Below are positions 14,916 to 26,319 of a stretch of DNA of 64,000 nt, one piece after another; positions within the stretch are counted from its first letter, which is position 1, and each line of letters begins with the position of its first letter. Under the pieces are notes generated by a model. It made no database searches. It saw only the letters and a program-made list of their open reading frames with translations, and was not told the origin of the DNA. A program made the translations under genes and the position numbers. Location of the stretch: NCBI GenBank assembly GCA_025526935.1, contig JAHLKD010000047.1, forward strand, positions 124,001 through 188,000, given 5' to 3'. This DNA is from Cladochytrium replicatum. Lineage: Eukaryota > Chytridiomycota > Chytridiomycetes > Cladochytriales > Cladochytriaceae.

Positions 14916-15313
14916 CGGGATTTCCATGACGACAGCGCTGCCTGATTGCATCGTTTATCCTTGTCAAGGTAGCGCTTTTGGAGACGTGCGCGGTTTTGGT
15001 CGAGTGGGTTCAAAAAACACCGGGTGGGTGAGAACTTAAAGGTGACGATCCGGATCTGAGTGTTTATTTGCGTTTGTACACATCTGATCATCATACCAAA
15101 GATGAACAACAGGTCGGTGCATTTCGCTGTGAATTTGACTAACATGTGATTAATATGTTAGGGTGAGATGCTGTCGTTAATAGCTAGCTGTAGAAAACCA
15201 GCTTTGCCCTTGTTCGGAAAGTTTTGATTTTGCTTGGGTGTTTAGTATCCGTAGATCGGAGCTTTTCCGCAGTTCGCATCATTCATCACATCCTCAATCC
15301 TTCGGACCGCTTG

Positions 15314-15457
15314 TACGATGAGAGTCCAATTGGGCGAATGATACCTCAAGTATATATTCCCGTTTTCCCGCCTGTTGCACCACCCGCTGAATGGGACCGC
15401 TGAATGGGACCGCTGTTACGATGAGAGTCCAGTTGGGCGAATAATACAGCAAGTATA
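15314..15457. repeat. Imperfect direct repeat, 103-bp spacing
   Basis: A roughly 40-bp segment starting TACGATGAGAGTCCA recurs at 15314 and 15417. Between the copies lies a doubled CGCTGAATGGGAC. No coding meaning is apparent. Confidence 0.75.
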
Positions 15458-15835
15458 AAATCATATCTTGACTGGTTGAGGATATACTCGTGAGCCACCT
15501 CACTTCTACCGAACTTGATCAACTTATGAAATAGGAAGCGAATAGACAGACGTTCATAATAATAGAATCTTATCTCTGAATTCTGAATGGCCATTTTTCA
15601 TCACAAAATTTGTCAAACTAGCATAAGACACAGTTCCAAACAATTATTATCTCCCAAAAAAAGAGTGACTATTTCGTTGTCCTGGTCTGTAATCCTTTTA
15701 CTCAAATCTCATGGCAAACATCCGGCAAAGTTTTTGCAATTGCTCCATCCCCATGATCTTGTAACCAGGAAAATTGTTCCAGGAGCGTCAGCACCAATCA
15801 AATTGGAGGAACGTTTGAAATTTCGTTTCCACACG

Positions 15836-16120
15836 CTTCCCGATGGCTTGAACCCTACGCAAGTCGAGCACTTGGTTGGACATCTTTATGTTTCTCACTT
15901 TCTTGGTGGTCGGTTTACCTCTACACTCTGCTGTCAAATACAATTCGTGATGCAACAAATCGAATAACACAACAATGGACCAAATTTCAGACTTCAGTCG
16001 TGACAGCTGGAATCATGCGATATCATTCGTTTGCTTGCACCTGATCGTGAGTTTGGCGTTTCTGAGGTAGCTCAGGAAAGCGTTAATGTGGCAAGTCCGG
16101 GAAAGTATGCACTGAGTATC
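15836..16120 (+). pseudogene. Internally deleted copy of the seven-pass membrane gene
   Basis: This DNA aligns with two separate parts of the intact gene just downstream. The first part, to about 16010, resembles 16201-16390 (shared ACGCAAGTC, GGACCA..TTC, TGACAGCTGGAAT). From about 16011 it jumps to the equivalent of 17385-17482 (shared TTTGCTTGCACCTGATCGTGAG-like sequence and TATGCACTGAGTATCACAC). The middle, roughly 1 kb including helices 3 to 6, is gone and frames are broken. It is a tandem duplicate that decayed by deletion. Confidence 0.8.
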
Positions 16121-16200
16121 ACACTATTTTGTTGTAAATTCATGCGTGCAAAATTTGAGATTGTGTGTCTTGACGCCAGTTTGACCATCGTTAGCTTTCT

Positions 16201-17527
16201 ATGAAGAGTCCAACCTTCGCAAGTCAAGTTCTTGGATGGGCATCTCTCGCTTTTGCACTCTCTGTCCAAATTGTGTTGGTTGCGATTCTTCTCAGTGCAG
16301 CAGTGAAATATGGACGAGACGCATCCAATCGATCCTCTAAGCGGTGGACCAGATTCCAGTCGTTGGTCTTGACAGCTGGAATTATTTGTGACCTTGGCGA
16401 GCTCTTCGCCGCAGGTAGTCGTTCATAGACTTTGGGTTTGACATTCGGACATGCTAATTTCTTTCTTTGCCCCAGTTGATAACTTGATTATTTTGCTATG
16501 GATGCCGGATGATTTAGCCACAAGGGCTTCTTGCTCCTATGTCACACTTGGGTCGCCCATGTTGGTTGCCCATTCTGCGATGCAAAGTTTTGGTCAGGTG
16601 CTGCTGCAGAGTTCCGGTAGGTATCATTATTTTGGTGGAGGAAACGACAATGACTCTATTCTGTAGTATTTACATATTTTTTGATCATTATGGATCGGTA
16701 TTACGTTTTTGGGCTGTTCATTCGAGGTATAGTTCGAGATGGTACTTTGGTAGTACTTCACATATTTCGTTTTCAGGTGGCACATCGAGAACAAATCACC
16801 TCGTCCTCCTCTCAATCGGAACCCTTCTTTACCTGCTCACATTTGTCCAACATATTGTTGTCAACGTAGGTGTTGGGCCAGATCGGTTGGGCATCTATGA
16901 GCCGCGTTGCCTTTGCGCATTTGCTCTTCAATTTGGGCTCACCGGTTTCACATCGATCATCGACCTCTTTGTGTCGTACTCGCTATGTCGTGCGGCTGTG
17001 CGGCTAGATAAACCAAGCTCTCCGCGGTGGTCGGTTCAGTTATGGCCACGATCAACATTGTCTCGATCCAGCAGGAGCGATCTAGATCAAACCGAACTCG
17101 ATACCATTGAGGTAGTCTCGCTTCTAAGGTCTGAGATCAATACTGACGTTTTCATACAAAGCCGAGCACAATCAGCATTCCCAACTCAGGAAATCAAAAC
17201 GGTCAGGACTCCCGAGATGTCTCGTTTCTCAGGTCAATGCGTCTTAACCGCCACAGCCGTCAAGTCGTGATGCTGTTCGTTGCAGCAATCATTTCCGATT
17301 TTGTCGGTGGTGCAGTTTTTCTGAGCCCATTTGTTCCAGCCTTGAACTTTGGAGCTCGGTCGATCGAGTTGATTGCGATTTCCTTCATATGTTTGCATCT
17401 TATCGTGAGTCTTGCGTTTCTCAGGTCGTTCCGAGAAGCAGTTCATGAGGCAAGTCCTGGGGAATATGCAATGAGTATCACGCTAGATCCTCCACCGCCT
17501 GATGTCCGGCGAAAAGAAAATCAGTAA
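16201..17527 (+). CDS. Seven-pass membrane protein, receptor-like topology (family copy 1)
   Basis: Five exons, 16201-16414, 16476-16620, 16667-16749, 16777-17111 and 17162-17527, total 1,143 nt and encode 380 residues. Hydrophobic segments suggest seven membrane passes: SLAFALSVQIVLVAILL, a second around LTAGIICDLGELFAAVDN, a third around GSIYIFFDHYGSVLRFWA, LLSIGTLLYLLTFVQHIV, FTSIIDLFVSYSLCRAA, then a long polar Ser/Arg loop, MLFVAAIISDFVGGAVF and LIAISFICLHLIVSLAF. The long loop between passes 5 and 6 is GPCR-like. No DRY, NPxxY or Ste3 signature is visible, so a receptor role is only inference. The second intact paralogue at 30279-31840 shares the LCRAA motif after pass 5 and the pass 6-7 block. 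Splice sites were chosen to keep frame with that paralogue. Confidence 0.7.
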
Positions 17528-17714
17528 TGATAGTGTGTTTATAGGACATAGGGAGAAACAATACTCTGTTACTGTAACAAATTATTTCAGTCTTCTAGTT
17601 TACAATGTTGATAAAGCAATAAAGCCAGCAATGGGAACTAAGCAAAAGTGAAACAGAAATCATTCAAAATTTGCACGAAACCAGTCCATTGCACAATCGA
17701 ATCCCCATGAAGAC

Positions 17715-19010
17715 CTATCCTACACTCGGTTGGACTCGCCAATGTTCGTCCTGCTCTGTCGCAATGCTCGAAACATATTCACTCAACGACGTTGCCGACC
17801 GCGGAGCCATCACAACTTCTTTGAAAGACTCCAGGAACCACAAGCCAGCCTGGAAAATGTGCGACCTGGAGTAAACTGATGACTCAGTGCACGCGTTGGG
17901 ACCATCATGTGTTGAATGAAGAACATGAAGATGTGAGCGCATAAACCCAGCGTCTGCATGAGCATAGCTAAAAAGAGAACGTATTTAACTCGTCGGCGAT
18001 GGCGGTTCAAGAATAGCTCTTGTCGGAGGGTGCGACGAGAGTGAACCGGCCGGGGTTTGTGGATAGCTGGCTGGTGATGAGTGATCTGATGTTGGAGAGG
18101 TGATTCGTGAAGGCTTGGAGGATTAAATGTCTTAATTGTGTTTCCGCGAAGCTGGTAAATGCCAAATAAGTAGCTACCAGACAATCAACGAGCACACGAC
18201 GTGCACAGGTGTCGCTGGATACATTTTTCGATGAGCGATACTGTCTCCACTCCCCAATGATGTTCCATAAGACGAAGACGATCTCTTCAGGATTGACCAT
18301 GATCGAAAACCGGCTGTTGAATCAATACCAAACGCAGCACGGCAAAGGTAACTTGCAACGAAAAGATCGATGTTTGTGGCAAACCACAACATCGCAATCT
18401 CGACAACGAGCGACGCTGTACATTGCGGGTGATTGATGTTGAACTGATCTGGTCTTACACCAATGCTCTTGAGAAAAGTGCTGAATAACCGTCAGTGGTA
18501 CGAGATACTATGTGAATCCGGTTGCACTGATGTCCTCCTTTGAGAGCAAATCTGTCAATGCTGACAAAATTTCTCTAGAATATGCATGTAAAAAACTGAG
18601 TAACTATTCATAACGATGTAAAAGTCTGTAAAAAGTGGGCCACCAGGTGTCTATGAGACCATAGAATGCCACGTGCATGATTATCTACCTCCAGCCTGAA
18701 GGCAAACTTGCCAGCCAAGTTCTAGAATGCATATCCCAACATTGCGAGTGCCACAATTACAGTCGACTATTGCGAATGCTAATGGGATTGCCAACGGTGT
18801 CGGAGACAATTTCCCTGTTGCAATCAACATCACTGCAATTGAATGTTTTGTCGAGCTGTAGTAGGTCCGGAATCGAGAATACCAATCGACAGGGCCGAAA
18901 CAAGAATCTCCAGGAGAAGTGCGTACGTACATCATGATGTTTGGAATCTGGTCCATTTCCGAGAAGCCGCTGATCTGTGCAACTGCGCATTGAGGAAGAA
19001 TGCTGCAACG
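17715..19010 (-). pseudogene. Decayed seven-pass membrane paralogue, opposite strand
   Basis: Minus-strand fragments in order match the neighbouring gene: a KWTRFQ motif near 18950 (as in copy 1), TNIDLFVASYLCRAAFGID at about 18340-18390 (compare TSIIDLFVSYSLCRAAV), NRHRRRVKYVLFLAMLMQ at about 17990-18040, and IFQAGLWFLESFKEVV at about 17800-17860 (compare LIVSLAFLRSFREAV). Stops and frame changes separate these blocks, and the N-terminal part hits two stops after the KWTRFQ motif. A multi-exon functional gene is possible but less likely. Confidence 0.65.
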
Positions 19011-19440
19011 CTCAATGGAAATCCTGCACCTGAGATACTCAGTGCGGCGTATACGTTGATTCAAAGGTCTTTCTGCCCCCATGTCAATGCCAAAAGTTGC
19101 AGTGAACTGAGAATGACAAGACAAGAATAATATTCACCACCACCAAGGGTGAGCCAATGAATGCAATGCAATTATGGAACCGAGGTAGCGGAGTGATGTA
19201 ATATTCGATTGATGATACGTGGTTTGGTTCGATTCATCGCTATGTTTGGAAAGCCCGAAAGTTTCAAATATTGAGATAACTTTCTTCCACTGACTAGTTC
19301 GAAAGTATGTTATGTTCAGAAGATCAGTTAGCATGTTCCAAGAAGAGTCCCAGAACTGATACCTCTAAACATACATCCCTTTTTAAAAAACCAAAGTTTT
19401 CTACTTGTTCACGTGACCTGTCAGAAACACTTTTCTTGCC
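19011..19440. promoter_or_regulatory. Upstream region of PWP2
   Basis: No gene is seen. A CCACCACCAAGG run lies near 19137. This should hold the PWP2 promoter; no clear TATA element stands out. Confidence 0.35.
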
Positions 19441-22400
19441 ATGCGACTGAACTTCCAGGTGGGACCGAGAGCGCATCGGATCAGGGGCCATCGCTAATCA
19501 TCCACAGTTCTCAAACTTGTGCGGTACTGTGTACAGGCAGGGAAACCTCCTGTTCACTCCTGATGGAAACTCTGTCATTAGCCCGGTGGGAAACAGAGTA
19601 ACGGTGTTTGATGTTACCCGGTAGAGCGCGCAGACACAATTAACATAGGCCTTAAAGTGAACCTCACATTACAGGAACAAAGCTTACACGTTTCCTTTTG
19701 AAAATCGACGAAACATCAGCCAACTTGCACTCTCTCCAGACGGGAGCTTGCTGATATCGGTCGATGAAGGTAATATTGGCCGCTCTAGTATATATTTATG
19801 TTCTTATCTGTCTGGAAAAAGAGGGGCATGCGTTGCTTGTCAACTTTGCTCGACAGGTCATCGTTCATCGCCATGATTTCAAGGAGCGCGTACGAACCAT
19901 CTCGTTCAGTCCGAACGGCAGGTTTATTGCAGTTTCTGTTGGCCGCCATCTCCAAATATGGCGAACACCGGGTCGTGTGCTCGAGTTTGCACCGTTTGTT
20001 CTCTACCGAACCGTCCCTGGCCATTTCGACGATATTGTCTCCATTTGCTGGACGAAAGATTCGAGATATTTCCTCACAGCGGCTAAAGACTTGTCGATTA
20101 GATTCAATGCGCTTGATCCTAACGAGGACTTCGTACCATCCGTGATGACTGGGCATAAGGACAAGATTGTTGGAATGTGGTTCGCAAAAGACGGAAAGTC
20201 AATCTACACGGTATCAAGAGATGGAGCTCTTTTCATTTGGAGCCTGGAAGATGAAACTTACATGGCTAATGGTGGAGGAGACGGAGAAAAGTTCCCAAAG
20301 AAGAAGAAGGGTGGTGGAGCACGGGATACCAACAAGGAAGGTGCCACGGCAGTGGCAGTCAATGGGAGCAGGAGACGGTTTGTTCGGAAATGGAGAATAA
20401 TGCAAAAGCACTTCTTTAACCAGAACAACGCAAAAGTGGTGTGTGCATCCTATCACTCAGGATCGGATGTCGTCGTTGTTGGTTTCAATTCAGGAATTTT
20501 CGGAATTTGGGAAGTCCCAGACTTCAACCACATTCACACTTTAAGGTAATCTCGTTCACGATATCCTTTCAACTACTGACATGGCTTGTTTAAGCATCTC
20601 GCAGAGCAGAGTAGACACAGTTACTGTTAATGCAAGTGGGGAATGGTTGGCGTTTGGGTGTTCGCGATTGGGACAGCTGCTGGTCTGGGAATGGCAATCG
20701 GAATCATATGTACTGAGGCAGCACGGTCATCGTTACGACATGACGAGTCTTGCGTACTCTCCGGACGGTCAGTTCATCGTCACCGGTGGTGACGACGGGA
20801 AGATTAAAGTGTGGAACACCATGTCAGGGTTCTGCTTTGTCACATTTTCGGAGCACTCTGCCGGTGTCTCCGCAGTCGAGTTCGCAAAGCGTGGTCAGGT
20901 CGTGTTTTCTGCATCGCTGGATGGTACGGTACGGGCCTACGATCTTGTCCGATACCGCAATTTCCGGACCTTCACCTCGCCATCGCCCGTTCAATTCAGT
21001 TGTCTCGCTGTCGATCCGAGCGGTGAAGTCGTGTGTGCCGGAAGTAATGACACTTTCGAAGTGTTCGTGTGGTCAATGCAAACAGGGAAGCTCGTTGAGA
21101 TCATTTCAGGGCACGAAGGGCCGCTTAGTGCAATGGTGTTCTCTCCTGTGGAGGGGAAGCTTGCTACCGGATCTTGGGATAAGACTGTGCGGTTATTGGA
21201 CGTGTTTAAGCGCGATCAGGGCCGAGAGGTGTACAACGTGACGTCGGAAGTTCTTACGCTCGCTTATCGCCCAGACGGAAAAGAGATTGCAGTTGCAACA
21301 CTGGATGGCAATATCTCCTTCTGGGATGTGGATGGCGGGATACTTATTCGCACCATCGAGGGGCGGCAAGACATCTCGGGTGGTCGCAGTGAATCAGACC
21401 GTGTAGCTGCGGTCAACAATACAGCCGGCAAAGCCTTCACGTCCCTGTGCTACACGGCCGACGGATCTTGCATCATCGCGGGAGGAAACAGTAAGTACGT
21501 GTGCATATACGACATTGCCAACACGATGCTGCTCCGAAAGTTCCAGATCTCGCACAACCTTTCACTTGACGCAATGCTGGAGATCCTGAGCAGCCGGAAC
21601 ATGACCGAAGCAGGTCCGTTGGCGTTGATCGACGACCCGGACTGGATGAGCGACGTCGAGGATCGAATCGATAAGAGTATGCCTGGAGTCAAACGTAACG
21701 GAGACTTCAGCGAGCGTCGCACGCTGCCGCAAGTGCGCAGTCGCTGTATCCGTTTCGGACCCACGAATCGTACCTGGGCAGCTGCAACGACCGAAGGTCT
21801 CGTCATCTACTCGCTCGACAACGCGATGGTGTTTGATCCGTTTGACCTTGAGCTGGACATCACGCCTGAAACGATCGAGGAAGCGATGCAGAGCGAGGAG
21901 TACCTTCGTGCACTTGTGATGGCGTTCCGACTTGGTGAGAAGCCGGTCATAACGAAGGTCGTCCAAGTCATCCCTTCAGGCGATGTCACCATGGTGGTAC
22001 ACGACTTGCCTCCAAAATATTTGGACCGACTTGTGCGATTCCTTGTGGAGTTCATGGAGAAATCGCCACGGCTGGAGTTTGCGTTGGTTTGGTCGAACGC
22101 GGTTCTGACCCATCACGCGCGCTACTTCAAAGACAGAACTGTGGAATATGCTGGCACGCTCCGTGCTCTGCAAAAGGGGTTGTCGTCAGCGTACGAGGAC
22201 CTTTCGAGAGTGTAAGTTGCGATGATTAACCAACTTTCAGACTTAAGCTAAAATAACTGGAATTTTTCAGTTGCGATGATAACACGTACCAACTTCGGTA
22301 CTTCATTACAATGTGTGACAGGGCCCGAGCAAAAGGTGAACTCGTCGATTTGGTTGAGGAAGAGCAAGAGGAAGAGATGGATGTGGATGATGCAACGCCT

Positions 22401-22448
22401 GACGGGCACGACGGCGATCTAGATGGCGATGAAATGGATGAAGAATGA
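19441..22448 (+). CDS. PWP2: Pwp2/Utp1, U3 snoRNP-associated WD-repeat protein
   Basis: Pwp2 is a UTP-B subunit of the nucleolar small-subunit processome, needed for early pre-18S rRNA cleavage. Six exons (19441-19458, 19508-19620, 19675-19769, 19822-20545, 20595-22211, 22271-22448) total 2,745 nt and give 914 residues, close to the family length. Signatures include FSNLCGTVYRQGNLLF at the N-terminus, GEWLAFGCSRLGQLLVWEW, AYSPDGQFIVTGGDDGKIKVW, AVDPSGEVVCAGSNDTFEV and LALIDDPDWMSDVEDRID. The C-terminal domain (ALVMAFRLGEKP...) is followed by an acidic tail. WD repeats form two propellers over residues 1 to about 640. Exon 1 encodes only six residues (MRLNFQ). The start rests on the next exon beginning FSNLCG and on exon phases agreeing. 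Confidence 0.95.
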
Positions 22449-24197
22449 TTGCTTGTTGTTTTGGATGCTTTTTTTGGGTTTCTGCGGGACCAATAGATAA
22501 GTTATATTCCGTTAAGCATCGGAGGCCAAGGTGCCAACTTCTTCGTTTTTGGTTGTGCTTGCTTACTTTTGATCGCCTGGTTAGACGACACTGCTCCTCC
22601 CATCTGTTCTATATTGATCATATTTCTCAGATATTCTACCAAACAAAAAGTAAAAATGTGCTGGGCTATTTTCAGATGCTTTGATCAAAGTTTTGCCAGT
22701 TTCCTTCCAAGCACTATTCGTTTGTTGGCGACGTCGGCGCAGGTGTGACTCCTGCACAATTCCGAGCACATTAAGATGGTCGAGATCAATTGCTGTGGTC
22801 GCGATGCGTCTGCAGTTCCAGAGACCTTTGTGGCGAGATTGGGGTTCTTTGCCTGGGTAGCCGCACAGCTCGGGGATTCTGTGCCAGTACGACCATGTCT
22901 TTGGCGCGGTACGCACTCTCCTTATGTTCACAGTTACAGACGACAGCTCAGATTGAGGTTTTGGTAACGCTTTGAATATCGTGAAAGTGGGAAAGAATGA
23001 AGCCTGAAAGGAGATCTCATCTTCTTTCACAATTGAGGCGTATGACTTCAACTTTTCGTCAGCTACACCTTGTCCGAGTGCTTAACAAACTAATGAGGCC
23101 GTTCCGCCATTCAATAGCGGAACAGCACCAATCAAAAATACCTCTCTAAACAAATAAAGTGACGTAAGCAAGCTGCCCAGTCACCTTACTGCGCTTAATA
23201 GATGAAATTTCAGATAAATGGAGCCCGTAGGAACGATCTTGGACGTTCTCGTATTGTGATCACTTGGCATCGGTTGTCGCAAAACATTTGCTGCTTCGTT
23301 GACAATTACGGATACGAGCACCTTGAGCAGGCTCACCGTGTAAATCCTCGGCGCCGTTCGTGGGATACATGGGCATGGGTCAAGTCAGTTCTTGGCCTTC
23401 AGCTGGCCAGATACTAATGCGAGAAATTTTTACTTAAGTGTCGAACACCAGCCACACATTGTCCGCACATTTGGAGTTTCTCGGTGGCTATTCCGCTCAC
23501 ATGAAAAACATTCCTATGATTGCTCTTGTAGTCCAATAGAATGAACGACAAGAAGTCAGGGGTTTGTAGTTTCAATCGTAACCACTTACATTCTTTCACT
23601 ATTGATTACGACTTTGTGCGGTCAGTGACAGAACAGATCCCTTGAACGTTGACGGGAGCAACCTCCATGGTTGCTCTTCGGTGGAAGACATAACCAAGTT
23701 GAGGGGAACGTTCATGTCACAAGATATCGTGTGTTGTTTTTCCTGAATCTAAATTCCATTCCTCTGACAACGAAATTCAGCTAGAAGAGATTCTGGGCAA
23801 TCCGTAAATAAGATCAGGATTGCGAGACTGCCACAGCACAACCCAAAAGCGGAGGTTGTGACCAAGATCACCCAGAGTTGCGCAGCTTTGCGACATCCTC
23901 GTCAGTGCAAGATCCCAAAACCCAACTCACAGATCATCATCACACTACCGGATGTCATAAATGGTTTGACCGTTATACCGGATACCAACCGAGCAACGAA
24001 CCTAACCTAAAGTGCTGACCTCGGAGTGAGTAAAAACCTACGCAGAAATTGCAATGAAGAGGAGGTCTATTTGAAGCTATGTTGTGATACTTTTAAACCA
24101 ACTTTTTATTGCAAACAAAGGACTTCAATATGAAGTTTATAAAAAGGTTTTTCACGTTTCACTTAACCAGACACCAACAAGTGGATCTTGAACTTAC
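22449..24197. other. Gene-poor stretch between PWP2 and the small secreted gene
   Basis: T-rich sequence follows the PWP2 stop. A 156-codon minus frame (22581-23051) and two 60-codon plus frames overlap each other around 22.8-22.97 kb without any recognisable motif. A short AGCAAC...GTTGCT hairpin lies near 23660-23680. I make no call. Confidence 0.35.
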
Positions 24198-24371
24198 TCA
24201 ACCATACTTGATTCTGGCCGGGCAGGCTTCGGGAGCGGTAAGGTTGAATCCACAACTGTGGTTGCAAGCTTCGTACTTGCAGGAGCCCACATTGGTCTGA
24301 GCTGATACGAGCGGTCCAGAAAAGATTAGTCCGAGAACCAGACTGAGAATCAACGTAGAAATGAAACGCAT
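24198..24371 (-). CDS. Small secreted cysteine-containing protein, 57 residues
   Basis: The minus strand reads ATG at 24369-24371 to TGA at 24198-24200. The first 24 residues form a textbook signal peptide: a short basic start (MRF), a Leu/Ile-rich core (LILSLVLGLIF) and a small-residue cleavage context (LVSA then QT). The mature part of about 33 residues carries four cysteines (SCKYEACNHSCGF...EACPA), enough for two disulfides, and two N-glycosylation sequons (NHS, NLT). I do not recognise the family. Size and layout fit a secreted effector- or antimicrobial-like peptide, but function is unknown. A GTAAGT follows the stop codon directly, so a downstream exon in another splice form cannot be excluded. 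Confidence 0.65.
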   Translation of the reverse strand: MRFISTLILSLVLGLIFSGPLVSAQTNVGSCKYEACNHSCGFNLTAPEACPARIKYG

Positions 24372-24941
24372 GTTGGTTGTGTTTGACGTGTGATGTGGGT
24401 GGAACCTAATAACTCTGTGATAGTGTGTGGATAAATTTTCATAATCTTGGAGATTTTATTTTGTCATATCAGTCTAACTCATATTGACACATAACTTCTA
24501 TACAGCAAGACTGAACAACGTCAGAAATAAGCCCAAGAAGCAGAGGGAGGAACTGTGTGCGGAGCGCCTGAGCTGTTGGAGTGTTTCTGTTGGAGAAATT
24601 GGTGGCTGGTGTAATGTTATTGTGGCAAACTTTGTTTGATCTCCACAATTTCATGCGAAACGTCTTTTGGCTTGTCTTGATCATTATTTGGCTTGCTACT
24701 TGTTTCTGTTTGCAGTTCGGATCGATTGAATGTTTTTCCGGTGTTCTGTTATACAAGGGCAAGTGGGTTTTGGGAAATACATCATCACAAAAGAGCATAT
24801 TCACTGGTCTCTTCAAACTCTCACGAGCCCCAATCACAACATTATCACTCGCCCACTCCCACAGTTTCACTATATGTTAACTTTGATTAATTGCAAAATA
24901 TTTTTCGTGGGCGGTGATCATAATCACACCCCCAAACCCCG
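24372..24941. other. Intergenic stretch, no supported gene
   Basis: It probably contains the promoter of the small secreted gene at its left end. A 133-codon minus frame (24469-24870) and a 99-codon plus frame (24581-24880) overlap and neither shows a recognised motif. Confidence 0.35.
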
Positions 24942-25271
24942 GGCAGGTGTCTTCTTTGCAGGGGTGCACGACTCGCTGATCCCCGGTCGCAGTCGCCCAC
25001 GGCGAAGGACGCGCCATCCAAGTGTCCAAGAACCCATCCGGCACCGCGATCGTGTGTGCAGAGAACGACTGCACACTCGCCGACAGCGCAGCGGAATCGT
25101 ACCTGTGCAGCCCCAACGGATCCGAGTTTGCAGTCGCGGGCGTCGTGAGCGAGGACGGGGTTGGTAGGCGATGAGGTGCGTAGGGATGCGGGTTGCGAGG
25201 TGAGCGGGTGGATGCGGATGTTTGAGAACGCGAGGGCGTTGGTTGGGAAGCAGGGGGAGAATGTTGCGTGA
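24942..25271 (+). pseudogene. C-terminal fragment of PurL (FGAM synthase), frameshifted
   Basis: The plus strand reads VAVAHGEGRAIQVSK, YLCSPNGSEFAVAGVVSEDG and SGWMRMFENARALVG in order. This matches the end of the glutamine-amidotransferase domain of phosphoribosylformylglycinamidine synthase, where the catalytic-triad His and Glu lie in AHGEGR and the NPNGS...GI/VAG block and a final SPWxRMFRNAR segment follow. Only the last 100 or so codons are present, of a family near 1,300. Two frame changes break it, one at a CCCC run near 24981-24984 and one at a GGGG run near 25157-25160. It ends at a TGA in the C-terminal frame. Its G/C-rich codons contrast with the flanks. The fragment cannot make an active enzyme. 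Confidence 0.8.
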
Positions 25272-26255
25272 AACTTTGAAGGTATAGATTTGTGTCGTAA
25301 TTTGTATATTTTGTTCTCGAAAAGAGAGTTCTTCTACTGTGTGTGATCCAGTGTGATTGCTTGGGCAACAGCATCGTCCACCGATTATCTTAAAAATTAG
25401 CAACAGAAGACAAAAGGGATAGAGAGAACGTTGCTTCACAAAGAGTAGCTGACAAGGGAAGCTAACTTATTTTTAGTTTAGGAGTGTGATCGAAGGTCAA
25501 CTTCATAATTGCCGGGCATCGAGTTGCTTCAAGAGCAAGCTTTTCACGGCTTGATCATAACTAGTCTTATTGCAGCCCAGCTGAATGGGAAAAAGACATG
25601 GAATCCGCGAAGAGCAAACTCCGGAGAGAGCCAGGGTGCCACAACGGCATTTGTTTCTGATCGCGGATTGAAAGTCAATCACGCAATAGCCACAAGTTTA
25701 CCTCATGTGCCTTGCCCCCACCCCATTTTCAAAACAATCGATTGAGCCCACCGGTGCCCAATCACCGGTGCTTGCAGCACTTTGTTTCACAAGGGTCGTG
25801 GTGTAAGTGTTTTGGCGTTTCGCTGTTTGACCGGTCCAATGAACAGCCTAGGATGCAAAAAACCCTTTTGTTTTGTGGCTCAATTACATAATTGGATCGC
25901 AATTTCCGCGGGTTGTTTCCACCAGAAAAAAATTTAAAAAAAAATTAAAAATGTTGGACTTACTCCGAGCTACAAGTCCAAACGTGACCTCCCCACAGTT
26001 GCAAAATAAAGTTTCTTGCTAAGATACTCACATCATAAGCTCTGCAAAAGCCCAGATCTCCAGATCTTGTTCTCGTGAGTTTTTCAAGGCTATTTGCAGC
26101 ACATCTCAGCAAGAGCAACATTATTCTTATGATTCTGATAGATTAATTCCTCTTCCAGCAGCTCAGCAAGCTCGCCGCAATGCACCCCTTCACCATTACC
26201 TTTACGGGGCATTGAGAAATTTCGTCCAATTTAAGACTGTGTGGTCAAAGAACAG
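25272..26255. other. Intergenic stretch, no supported gene
   Basis: Contains an A-rich run at about 25926-25950 and short open frames without motifs. The right end is the promoter region of the next gene. Confidence 0.35.
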
Positions 26256-26264
26256 TATAAAAGG
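26256..26264 (+). promoter_or_regulatory. TATA box (TATAAAAGG)
   Basis: A strong TATA consensus lies 56 bp before the chosen start of the secreted-protein gene at 26320. It lies downstream of an in-frame codon at 26212, so it argues against that longer start. Confidence 0.7.
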
Positions 26265-26319
26265 CCCACCATCTGTCTCAGTTAACCATTACCTTCAACT
26301 TGAGCTCCCGAATCTCACG

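Noticed and set aside
16593-16609. A 17-nt intron in the first seven-pass gene
   Set aside because: Using the donor at 16621 gives a normal 46-nt intron and a CDS divisible by three.
26212-26319. An earlier start for the secreted protein at 26212
   Set aside because: A TATA box lies downstream of it and the added residues do not improve the signal peptide; the ATG at 26320 fits better.
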